From positions 19,470,562-19,534,561 of the forward strand of contig OY759217.1 in NCBI GenBank assembly GCA_963662175.1: 64,000 nt of DNA. The letters run 5' to 3'. The notes under the pieces were generated by a model. The model did no database searches, was not told the DNA's origin, and saw only the letters and a list, made by a program, of their open reading frames with translations. Positions 21,014 through 30,212 of this stretch are shown here, in pieces. Position numbers and translations under genes: made by a program. Positions within the stretch are counted from its first letter, which is position 1. The number at the start of each line of letters is the position of its first letter. The DNA is from Aradus depressus. Taxonomy: Eukaryota > Arthropoda > Insecta > Hemiptera > Aradidae.

Positions 21014-21238
21014 TGTTAGAATATCAGTAAATTCATAATTTCTCAGAATGCGTAACTAGCGACATCTGTAGTGTGTTTGTGACCAAGCTATTCAGTTAGT
21101 AGTAAGATGGCGCTTGCCTAGGATGCTCGGTCTTGTATCTATATATGTTTATATCCTGTTTTATCTTTATAATCAGTTATGAATAAATGTGTTATTGTGT
21201 GAATTAGTATTTCATCTTTATTCAACAACCTCTGAACA
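21014..21238. repeat. possible solo LTR
   Basis: Starts TGTTAGAATA and ends TCTGAACA (imperfect inverted ends), with AATAAA near 21182 and pyrimidine-rich sequence after it. No flanking duplication was found, so this is tentative. Confidence 0.3.
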
Positions 21239-21299
21239 TATAGAGTCAGTCATTATTATTAACAATAATATACGTAGAGATAAACAATAATAATAAAGG

Positions 21300-21495
21300 T
21301 AAAATAATATAAACATAAAAACATAAAAGCCTTTCAACTGGAGACCCCTCGAAACACCCGGTTCTATGTCATCCCCATCCTTCCAACTTAATGGGGGCAG
21401 GGGAGGCCGCGGGGGCTAGAGTGATCCCCCCCTACCCTCCTGCTCCGCCGGTCACTGTAAAGCAGTTGAGGCAGACCAACAAAGAAAGGAGAGTT
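21300..21495. other. GC-rich relic
   Basis: Stands out from its surroundings by G/C content (ggggaggccgcgggggc). Possibly the decayed 3' end of a LINE; no open frame. Confidence 0.3.
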
Positions 21496-21660
21496 GATTT
21501 TAGAATATATTACCTATATTCTAAAATAACTATACTATCGTAAATTTCTCCTCTCATTTGATTCGAATTATAACAGATTTTTTTAAAAAAATATCTGCTC
21601 TTATAATAAGAACGAAAGAACACACTAATTAGTGTTATTTTACCGGAGATTTTTTTTGTG
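21496..21660. other. cluster of three perfect or near-perfect palindromes
   Basis: TTTTAGAATATA-ttacc-TATATTCTAAAA (about 21500-21530), cagatttttttaaaaaaatatctg (about 21575-21600) and CACTAATTAGTG (about 21633). Such compact hairpins next to the bacterial transposase fragment could be part of the same transferred DNA. Confidence 0.55.
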
Positions 21661-21672
21661 ATAAATTTAAAA

Positions 21673-21972
21673 TTAATTTACAATTATGGAGGTTATTAGG
21701 GAAAAAAATACATTAGCATAAAGCAATATATTTGATTGATGAATTTTGGGAGCTCCGTATCTGCATTGTGATGCTCGATATACTTTCTGAATATCTTGTA
21801 TGAGCTCTTCTCTTATTGATTTTTTGTTGTTTTTTTCCTTAGTAATCCATTTATAATAACCACAAGCAGATACGTTCAAAAATCTGCATAATTCCCGTAT
21901 TTTATAGCAGTTTTCATGTTCTTTTATAAAAGAATATTTTACTCTTTTTGGTTTGCAAAATATCCCAGGGCT
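21673..21972 (-). pseudogene. bacterial IS3-family transposase OrfB fragment
   Basis: An open minus-strand frame reads KRVKYSFIKEHENCYKIREL, CRFLNVSACGYYKWITKEK and REELIQDIQKVYRASQCRYG, then APKIHQ. This is the N-terminal HTH_21-type region of IS3/IS150-group OrfB transposases (K-F-I--H----Y-I--LC--L-VS-SGYY-W, then YGAP-I). Homology stops after APKIHQ near 21736, so only about 80 residues of a roughly 280-residue protein remain and the DDE catalytic core is missing. The frame is still open through the fragment. It is embedded between insect repeats (Rep-A starts at 21973). Source is probably an endosymbiont, but this is inference; contamination is less likely because the flanks are the same repeats found throughout. 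Confidence 0.85.
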
Positions 21973-22245
21973 TTTTTTAAAATTAATAGGTGTCGTTCTT
22001 ATGCGACATTGAATTTAAATATAAAATTTCATATTCATACATTTATTACATCGGCAGTTAACTGGGATTTTTTGAGTTGAACCTTCTCTCATTAATGGGC
22101 GCGGTCCTTCCCGAATTTTGAATTGAAATATCAATATTCACGTCGATACATTGATTACAACGGCCGTTATTAGATTTGATACAAAGCTTTCATTTATATT
22201 TTTTGGGCCGAGTTCCTCCACACCTTAAAGGTCAATCCGATGTAC
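21973..22245 (-). repeat. Rep-A copy
   Basis: aattaataggtgtcgttct, catacatttattacatcgg, cagttaactgggatt, and a second module with gtcgatacattgattacaac. Confidence 0.75.
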
Positions 22246-22369
22246 GTTATTGTTTTATTTATTCATTTAGACTTTTTTATACATTCATTTACAATTGATT
22301 AATCTATATATATATTATTTTTCATATATTGTTATAGTTACATTGTTTTCTTTCTTTTCTATATCTCGC

Positions 22370-22500
22370 ACATTGGGACCTGATGATGGGACGTAAGAAC
22401 GTCCCGAAACATCGTTGGTATAAGTAATGTATAAATTCTTTTGACATATCCTATTACCATGTATTGGTTTAACGGAAATAAAATTATTATTATTATTGTT
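22370..22500 (+). repeat. Rep-C-like sequence
   Basis: Contains the best-formed hammerhead-like motif, then ttggtttaacggaaataaaa and an ATT microsatellite. Similar text occurs inverted at 56965-57000 (ttccgttaaacc) and direct at 30090-30115 (gaacggaaataaatg). Confidence 0.6.
22377..22418 (+). ncRNA. hammerhead-ribozyme-like motif, best stem II
   Basis: GAC, CTGATGA (22380-22386), T, perfect 7-bp stem GGGACGT/ACGTCCC (22388-22394 with 22399-22405) with loop AAGA, GAAA (22406-22409), CATC, GTT. GTT after the AUC triplet pairs with the GAC before the core (one U-G). All parts of a type I hammerhead are in the right order; the extra T before stem II is the main departure. Confidence 0.6.
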
Positions 22501-22524
22501 ATTATTATTATAGTGTTTATGTTA

Positions 22525-22551
22525 CCCCCCCCCCCCCCCCCCCCCCCCCCC
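22525..22551. repeat. poly-C run, 27 nt
   Basis: Sits at the C-rich tract of the adjacent minus-strand Rep-A and looks like an expansion of it. Confidence 0.9.
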
Positions 22552-22790
22552 TAATTTCCCCTTTCCAATTGGCCAATTTGCCTGAAAATCAATACTTGTC
22601 GCACATATGGGGTTCTTGATATACTTGTAAAATTTCGAGTCGACACATTCTATTCTGTCGGTGGTTATCGAGTACAAACCCACACACATATAGATTTTTT
22701 TTGTCGTTTTTGGAATCAGAATCAGAAACATGAAATTTCGGAGAAACTTTAAATTTCTGACCTATTACATTACTTCCTCTATTACCCAAT
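22552..22790 (-). repeat. Rep-A copy
   Basis: cctgaaaatcaatacttgtc, gagtcgacacattctattc, tttttggaatcag, tttctgacctattaca. Confidence 0.8.
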
Positions 22791-23210
22791 CTATGTCTTG
22801 ACTAGATTCTTTGTAGAATGGGATGGATTTTCTTGATATTCCCCGATAGAGTGGGTGTCCTGGTAAATGCATTCCCAGCACCCCCTCATGGACAGTTTTA
22901 AAATTCCACCCCTAGCTTGGCCGAGTTCCAAGTATGGGGGAAGCAGGGAGAAGTTAAACCTTAACCAGTCACCTATATACGAGGTGAGATCAGATCACTT
23001 TTGTAACCCTCCCACGTTCTATTGCCATTTATAATTTTCTACCTCTGAAATATATAACAAAGGGGAAATGTCTGCACTCTCTGGAGGATTTGAAGTATGT
23101 GGGTACATCTTACATCATACATGGGTTTGTCAGTAACTCCTGGATATACCGTCACCACCTGTAAAGTAAGTCAACATTCTACGCAGAATAAATTCAGAAT
23201 AACACCCTTA
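22791..23210. other. unique spacer
   Basis: Less AT-rich than average and not repeated here. No open frame or splice pattern that I trust. Confidence 0.4.
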
Positions 23211-23214
23211 AACT

Positions 23215-23345
23215 GGGTTTTCTATCTATACAAAATATAGAGAAAGTTATGCAATCGGTAAGAAATATGATGTTAAGTTTTCCCCAGAATTTCAGGTTTC
23301 CTCCAAAAATAAAAAAAATAAGTCGTTGTTTGAAGGTTTATATAC
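23215..23345 (+). repeat. Rep-A left part
   Basis: ttatgcaatcggtaagaaat ... cccagaatttcag ... aaaaataag, cut by the tSINE that follows. Confidence 0.7.
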
Positions 23346-23349
23346 TTCT

Positions 23350-23668
23350 AGTTAGTTATTAAGACTCATTCCCGGGCTTTAAGTATGAGGTCATAAAGGC
23401 TTACTACCAGAGCGCTCTTTCGTCACTCTGGTGGACATGAGCCCGACTCTACTATGGAAGTCATTAATTTTCTCTACCCTAAATTTTTATTCATCTAGGG
23501 AAGAGTTCTTTAATGAGTACCTGACATCATACAGGCTAGTGACCATCGCTTAACGTTCCATACAAAGGACGGCGTGCTCTCAGATAAAAATCCAAATTGG
23601 CCAGGATTTGAATCCGTGATCTTGAGCTCAGTAAGCAGGTAAGCTACTTGTGAGCTCTCGGCGCTTTC
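23350..23668 (-). mobile_element. tSINE
   Basis: Tail TTAGTTATT, body with small deletions, degenerate B box (ggatttgaatccg), head gtaagctacttgtgagct. Confidence 0.82.
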
Positions 23669-23696
23669 TGACATTCTGCCCTTCAACAGGCGTCGG

Positions 23697-23790
23697 GGCA
23701 AGCAGTGTTTGCCTTCGTAGTAAGTTAATACCTTTTTGAATAGGACTATAATTTGGTTACAATAAGCCAAAAATGCTTTAATAATAATTT
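23697..23790 (-). repeat. Rep-H copy 2
   Basis: Pairs with 11876-11965 (ggcaagcagtgtttgcc, ttggttacaataagcc). Both copies lie directly beside tSINE fragments. Confidence 0.65.
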
Positions 23791-23827
23791 AAATATGGAA
23801 TTATGAGGGGGAAATATCCCATTCAAA

Positions 23828-23955
23828 GCTAACTCTAAATTTTTATTTACATAGGCTAGGGTTCTAATATATAGGCTTGTACGTCCCATCCAGATAAAAT
23901 AAACTAGGGTTTTGAACCCAAGCAAGCATGCATACCACTGAGCTACCGGCGCCCT
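23828..23955 (-). mobile_element. tSINE with large internal deletions
   Basis: ctctaaatttttatttac, acgtcccatcc, agataaaataaactaggg, cataccactgagctaccgg. Confidence 0.8.
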
Positions 23956-23974
23956 CTTTATACTTCTATACTTC

Positions 23975-25080
23975 TCCAGTACGTTCACTCTCCCTCCGAA
24001 GCCAGTCGACCGTTTGGGCTAAAACTCAATATGTATTTGTCTTACACAGTAGCTTCTGAATCTTTATACTAAATATTGTGTCGATAAATTCATTACATTA
24101 TCCTGTTATTACAGTTTTTGATTGAGCCGCTTACTATGAACTCCGCCTTTTTTCTGCCGATTTTACACACATAAGGTTTTGTGCTCATTGGATTCTGGAA
24201 TTAAATATGAGATTTCATTATGAAACATTTATTACAAAGTCACCATAGTAGACCGATTCCGCTGAAAAATATCATGTGTCGTCCTTATGGGGTTTTGAAT
24301 GTACATATGAAATTATGTGTCAATACATTCATTACTACGGTTGTTACTAGAGTGAGTTAAGCCTCTCCTCTAATCCCCCTTTCCTTGGGCTGATTTAGCT
24401 GAAAAACGATACGTGTTATTCTTCTGGGGTTTTGGTCACGCATACAAAATTTTGTGTCGATACATTCATTCTATCGGCAGTTATTACACTTTTTGTGTAA
24501 AGTCTCTTTCCTATTCCCCCTCCCTTTGGTTGATTTGGCTAAAAATAAATAGGTGTCGTCCTTAAAGGTTTTTGGACACACATATAAAATTTTATGTTGA
24601 TACATTCATTCTATCGAGAGTTATCGTGTTCACAGGCTTTTCACAAGTCTTTATAGTCTACACATTTATACAATTCCAAAAACATGGAGCTGACAATCAT
24701 TGCATTCCCTGAAATAATTGCCTAGTGTGACACCCAACCTTTCATTTTTAAGGTTTAGAGATTAACAAACAAAGATATTGGGGTTTTTGAGTTAAGCCCT
24801 CCTCTGATTCTCCCCATTCCTTCTGCCGATTCCGCAGAAAAAATAATAAGTGTCGTTCTAATGCGGTTTCGAATTCACATATACAATTTTATGTCAATAC
24901 ATTCATTACTACGGTTGTTACTAGAGTCATTGAGTTAAGCCCTCCTCTAATCCCCCTTTCCTTGGGCCAATTTGATCACACATACAAAATTTTGTGTCGA
25001 TACATTCATTTTATCGGGAGTTATCATAAACATAGAGTTCCCCTATATTTCGAACAGCTCAGAAACTAAAAGTGGCAGGT
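23975..25080 (-). repeat. Rep-A, extended array
   Basis: At least six modules of the type gtcgatacattcattctatcg alternate with pyrimidine-rich links (cctctaatccccctttcc). The block 24780-25010 repeats 24240-24490 almost phrase for phrase, so the element has expanded by internal duplication. Confidence 0.82.
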
Positions 25081-25745
25081 AAATTCTGGAACAATACCCA
25101 AGATTTTATATCCCATACATTTTATTCAAATCCAGTTGAAAGCAAGAAACAAAAATTGAATCGACAACATTGTGCTGGATTCCCGCAGTACGAATGATAA
25201 ATAAATATCAAAATAAAAATAAGAAAGAGGACATTTAAAAGTTGATAGTTGATAGAGCATTCAAGTGAATAATTGTTTCAATTTTCATGTAAATTTGGTT
25301 CATTAAAATTCAGATCATGACACAAATAGTCAGCAGACGGAATTAAAGTTCTACAGAAACTTAATAGAGAACCAAGTACATGAGACAGCTGCTATACTTA
25401 CAATTTTCTTCTCAACAAAAATTATTAAACTTTTAAAATAATATTTAAAATTTTTTGTTTATGCTAAGTTAACAAGTTTATCCAAATTAAGCATCTTTTG
25501 CTGGAGAAATAGCTGTATATTTTTATATAAAGGGAATATAAAAATATATGACACATGAGTTATGACAAAATGCCCATTGCTTTTGTCACATGGAATAAAA
25601 ACGAAAAATATGTAGAATTTATGATAGCCACTACGCAGTTCATCATTTAGCAGTAACGTAAAATATAATTTATAGCTCTGTATCAAACTTTGCAAGATAT
25701 ACCTCATATCTTGTTTTATGTGTTCTTTGGTGTGTAATTCTACCT
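25081..25745. other. AT-rich spacer
   Basis: No repeat match in the window and no gene recognised. Confidence 0.4.
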
Positions 25746-25749
25746 ATGT

Positions 25750-25890
25750 GAGGGCGACGGGAGCTGAGAGTTAGCATGCTTGTCTATTGAGCTTAAGATC
25801 CTTGAGCATGCCGTCCTTCGGATGAGATGTTAAGCTATGGTTCCGAGACTGTACGATGCCGGTAAATTATCCTGGGTAGGCATTTAGGCG
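25750..25890 (+). mobile_element. degenerate tSINE, 5' half
   Basis: gagggcgacgggagctgaga, cttgagcatgccgtccttcgg, tgtacgatgccgg; fades after 25890. Confidence 0.7.
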
Positions 25891-26008
25891 TCTTCGTAAC
25901 CTTTTCTTTTTACCTCGTAGAGGATCTCTCCTGCCCCATGGATGGACTATGAGGGACTATTAGGCATAGGGGAAAAGTTTCAAGTAGGCTTTTATTTAGA
26001 GTATTCTA

Positions 26009-26335
26009 TTTCCCCAGCTATACAAAGTATAGAGGAAGTTATGTAATCGATCAGAAATTCGATGTTGAGCTTTCACTGGAATTTCAAGTTTTCCAACTCC
26101 CTGATTCCAAAATTGAAAAAAAAAAAAGCGTGTGCGCTACTGCGTGTCTAGACTCATTTTATATGTGTATCCAGAAACACCTAATGCTTTAAGGTCAAAT
26201 CGATCGGTCAAAAGGAAACGGGGGATTGGTGAGCGCTTAATACAAAAAATCTAACAGCTGCCAATACAATGAATCGGGATGCTGGATGAGCTGGGGATGT
26301 AAATTGCCAGTGATTCACCGACGAATTTTTTTTAT
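26009..26335 (+). repeat. Rep-A, internally deleted but with both ends
   Basis: Left hairpin ttccccagctatacaaagta / tagaggaagtt and right end ttgccagtgattcaccgac followed by a T run. Useful for defining the family's termini. Confidence 0.85.
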
Positions 26336-26637
26336 TTTATTAAAATATGTATTCCAACATGTTACTTTTGGCTCACAATTCTTACATATTGGATTATCCA
26401 CATTTTACTCATTCCAGTTATCGAGTATGCAAGATGTTTCCATAGATGTCTATCCCCTTCCAAGTCCAAGATACATTGTGAGTTTCAACAAAAACTCATC
26501 ATTCGGACGGTTACCAAAACTTTCGTTTTCGATTATATGTGTGAACTTGGTGGGGTAAAGGGCTCGAGGAGGGGGGCAAGTGTACAATCCCCCACTCTAT
26601 AATTTTTGCCTCTGTTTTCGACCCTGATGACACGGCT
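26336..26637. other. spacer
   Basis: An open frame continues from the Rep-A end through this stretch, but it has no recognised motif. Confidence 0.35.
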
Positions 26638-26649
26638 CATCCGTAATTT

Positions 26650-26987
26650 TTAGGTTAGGTTTTATGACTCATGCCCGGGCTTTAACAACGAGGTCATATC
26701 GCCTACTACCAGAGCGCTCTTTCGTCACTCTGGTGGACATGAGCCCGACTCTACTGTGGGAGTCCTAAATTTTGCCTACCCTAAATTTTTATTCACCTAG
26801 GGTTTTTAACGAGTACCAGACATCGTACAGGCTCGGGACCATCGCTTAACGTCCCATCCGAAGGACGGCGCGCTTAAGTTTATTTTACCTCCCAGATAAA
26901 ATTAACTAAGGGCCTCGGTCGGGTTACGAACTCACGTTCTTGAGCTCAGAAGTCAGGCACGCTTACCACTGAGCTACCGGCGCCCTC
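26650..26987 (-). mobile_element. tSINE with 12-bp target duplication
   Basis: CATCCGTAATTT at 26638-26649 and 26988-26999. TTAGG-type tail. Close to the family consensus, so young. Confidence 0.95.
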
Positions 26988-27204
26988 CATCCGTAATTTG
27001 AACCTTGTTGAAACATTGTTTTAAATAGGACGGTTATCAGAGTCAATCTCGCTCTTTTTTAGTGAATCTTGGGCATATCAGAACACCATTCGTCCCCAAA
27101 ATTTATTTACAACAACTAAAAGATCAGACGATTTCAAAATAGCGGGCGATATGATCTCGTAGTTGAGGCCTGTCAAAAAAACTAAAAACAAAGCTAAATC
27201 ATAT

Positions 27205-27437
27205 ATATAAAGCTGAAAATGTCTGTGCGTTGTACCGCTATAACTCACAAACGGCTTGATGGATTTGATTATTTTTTTTTTTAATTTGTTCGTCATCGTC
27301 AGTGGAAGGTTATAGGCGTATTAGTACCTCAATATCTGGTCCATCCCAGCATCCACCCACGCAATCTTTGTAAATCAAAAACCACTGCAATGATTAATGA
27401 GGAATCTTTTTGAATAGATAAGTTTTATCTACCGGAA
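27205..27437 (+). repeat. duplicated segment, copy 1
   Basis: The stretch ggtccatcccagcatccac, gcaatctttgtaa, accactgcaatgattaatg, gaatctttttgaata (27337-27420) recurs at 27827-27905. Upstream text (ataactcacaaacggcttg) is a phrase common to several animal repeat families. The tSINE that follows separates the two copies. Confidence 0.6.
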
Positions 27438-27783
27438 GGTTAGGTTAGGTTTTATGACTCATGCCCGGGCTTTAACAACGAGGTCATATCGCCTACTACC
27501 AGAGCGCTCTTTCGTCACTCTGGTGGACATGAGCCCGACTCTACTGTGGGAGTCCTAAATTTTGCCTACCCTAAATTTTTATTCATCTAGGGTAGGGGTC
27601 TTTAACGAGTAACTGACATCGTACAGGCTCGGGACCATCGCTTAACGTTCCATCCGAAGGACGGCGTGCTTAAGTTTATTTTACCTCCCAGATAAAATAA
27701 ACTAAAGGCTTCGGTCGGGTTACGAACCCACGACTTTGAGCTCAGAAGTCAAGCACGCATAGCACTGAGCTACCGGCGCCCTC
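27438..27783 (-). mobile_element. tSINE with target duplication of up to 17 bp
   Basis: TATCTACCGGAAGGTTA at 27426-27442 and 27784-27800; the final bases merge with the TTAGG tail. Near-consensus sequence. Confidence 0.94.
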
Positions 27784-27826
27784 TATCTACCGGAAGGTTA
27801 AGGTCTATTTTTTAATCAACCCCTGG

Positions 27827-27925
27827 TCCATCCCAGCATCCACTCACGCAATCTTTGTAACTCGAAAACCATTGCAACGATTAATGAGAAATCTTTTTGA
27901 ATAAATTAGTTTTAGCTCCAAAGGT
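27827..27925 (+). repeat. duplicated segment, copy 2
   Basis: See 27205-27437. Several differences show that the duplication predates the tSINE insertion. Confidence 0.6.
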
Positions 27926-27969
27926 AGCGTTACTACAGTTAAAAGGACTATAAGCCTTATTCCGTATGA

Positions 27970-28356
27970 ATAAGGTACGATACTCCCAATGGAACGAATG
28001 AATCGACACGAAATTTTATCTAGTAATCCAAAAACCTCTAACGACAACACCTATCGATTTTCATCTAAATCGACCAAAGGGAAAGAGGGTTTAGAGAGAG
28101 ACATAACTCAAAAACTTTTTTTTCCGAGAAATCGGCAAAAGTGAGGGCCAAAATTCAAAAACCCTAATAACTACCTATCTAATGAATTTAACGACACAAA
28201 ATTTAGTATAGGTAAGGATTTAGGATCCCCTATTAAATCGTAAATCAACTATTGAATATTAGCGCACATTGTCGACTAGTTTTGGAGAGGAAGCGAAAAA
28301 CTGAATAATTTTTTCTGGGGAAGTACATTGCGGATGATTGACTGACGACTTTTTTT
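27970..28356 (+). repeat. Rep-A copy
   Basis: aacgaatgaatcgacacgaaa, acgacaacacctatcgat, ataactacctatctaatga, tctggggaagtacattgcgg and the terminal T run. Confidence 0.8.
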
Positions 28357-28785
28357 TGTAGATTTTCCACCTAAAATTCTAATTAATTTTCTTCTATATT
28401 CTAGAGCAAGCAATCCAAATTTGGTAAACCTCAAATTTCTGTAGCTTATTGGTATGCAGAACTTGCAAGAAATCTGCTTTCACACTGTTCTATATTGCCA
28501 ACTGACTAGGTTTTCCACGACCCATGTTATTTGAAACTTTTTCTTATTTTTGTCCGTAATAGGACGTATTACTAAAGTTTAGAACTTTTCTCCTCCCCTC
28601 CAAAAAAAAAAAAAATTCAATCTAAACGTTTAATCGTTCCCATCACTGGCAAGATGTTAGAGGGTCGCACGCACACTGAGCAAGATGTTCTCATAAGACA
28701 ACTTTATTCTTTTTATTTTATTTTTTCCAATTTCTAAAGTAAACTTTTCTGGTTTCATAATTTTGTTTGATGTTGATTTTTGAAG
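28357..28785. other. spacer
   Basis: Unique AT-rich sequence with an A run at about 28602-28614. Nothing else supported. Confidence 0.4.
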
Positions 28786-28789
28786 TTAT

Positions 28790-28850
28790 TTTTACTTCTC
28801 CACTTATACGAAGTATAGGGGAAGTCACATAATTGCTTTATGATCCATTT
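28790..28850 (+). repeat. Rep-A left-end hairpin
   Basis: acttctccacttatacgaag / tataggggaagt is the terminal hairpin. The body is cut off by Rep-C. Confidence 0.7.
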
Positions 28851-28855
28851 AAATT

Positions 28856-28975
28856 GAAAACAAACTTATTTTTTGAAATATTGTCTATTCCACTAAAGAT
28901 ATATATACATATATAACTACCGGTTTCGGCTTTATACCATCATCAGGTCTAGTTATGAACTAAGTCAGTTTGCAG
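28856..28975 (-). repeat. Rep-C, Penelope-like terminal sequence
   Basis: Reverse-complement twin of 421-530 over about 105 bp with only a few differences. Contains the motif listed next. Confidence 0.75.
28915..28949 (-). ncRNA. hammerhead-ribozyme-like motif
   Basis: Minus strand: GAC, CTGATGA (28940-28946), T, GG-loop-CC, GAAA, CCGGTA, GTT. Identical to 434-468 except that position 7 of the core is T rather than C, the one core position that may vary in a hammerhead. Confidence 0.55.
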
Positions 28976-29640
28976 AGAGCGACCCTTCAAATACATCTCA
29001 GGTCAAAGGGTGCTATTAAAACTTGGGAGTCCCCCGGCTGTACCGTTAGCTAACTCATGAAATATTTCTTAACAAAACCTAGTTCTAAATTTACATAAAA
29101 CAATATCACTAGACTAATACGGGGAAAATAACAAATAAATAAGAACAAATACAAGTAAATAATAAAAAATAGAAATAAAATTAATAATAATATTAAGATT
29201 TAGATAACTTGAAACATATATGTGGAACCGAATATTAATAACAGATAATACAAACATATATGAGGAAACAGAACTGGATCAGGGTGTTAACAAAGGGGAA
29301 TAGTTGAAATAAATTTGGTCATTCATGCAAGTGTTCCTTTTGGTAGCTTTATTTATTTCTAATTGCTCTAAGCTATTAAGTAGCCTGCTTTTTGAGCAAT
29401 AGTGGAGATATTTGATGCCTGTAGATGGGTCGAAAGTGTGGCTATTGTCAATTAATTGGGTCGCGAATGTAGAACGGTTTCCTCGGTTCTTTATTTTGGA
29501 GGGGAGGAGAAAAGTTACCAACAATTTATCACAAGTTTCCACAATATGTCCGCGTTCCTCAACTTGGAAGCCATTTAAATTTATTTATCGATAAATATAT
29601 ACAACAATATATATTATAACTATATTAATAAATATTATTA
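28976..29640. other. spacer
   Basis: AT-rich. The frames here have no recognised domain. Confidence 0.35.
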
Positions 29641-29642
29641 TA

Positions 29643-29777
29643 ATCAACGGAATTAAATATTATTATTATTGTTTGCCAGGCTCATTTAATTTCTGTAGAA
29701 TAGTAAGGTTGTTTTGAAAAGTTGCTAATGGGTTTTGAAGGCAATCATTACCTGCTTGATGTTGGACCTGTACATTT
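29643..29777 (+). repeat. duplicated segment, copy 1
   Basis: aacggaattaaatattatt, gccaggctcatttaat, tagtaaggttgttttgaaaa, gttgctaatgggttttg. Matches 30093-30212 in order. Confidence 0.7.
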
Positions 29778-29853
29778 TTTCTGTTAATGAAAATCATCTT
29801 TTTACAGAACCTGCCTAACAATGATATTTTTATATATTATTTACATATATAAC

Positions 29854-30040
29854 TGAGGTTACGATCGCGGGTTCATGCACGATGTCAGGTACTCGTTAAA
29901 GACCACCTACCCTAAGTGAATAAAAATTTAGAGTAGGTAAAATTTAGGACTCCCAGTCTGGGTCCATCAGAGTGACGAAAGAGCGCTCTGGTAGTAGCCG
30001 ATATAACCTGATAGATAAAAGCCCGGGCTTGTAATTATAA
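29854..30040 (+). mobile_element. tSINE with head deletion
   Basis: gaggttacgatcgcgggttc joins directly to atgcacgatgtcaggtac; ends tgtaattataaac. Lies between the two copies of the duplicated segment. Confidence 0.8.
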
Positions 30041-30092
30041 ACTGAAATATAATTTATAAATATTGACGAATTTTATGATGTTATTTTTGTTG

Positions 30093-30212
30093 AACGGAAA
30101 TAAATGTTATTATTATTGTTTACCAGGCTCATTTAATTACCGCAGGGTAGTAAGGATGTTTTGAAAAGTTGCTAATGGGTTTTGGTGGCAATGATTACCC
30201 GATGTTGAAGCT
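30093..30212 (+). repeat. duplicated segment, copy 2
   Basis: Second copy, about 450 bp from the first. Confidence 0.7.
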
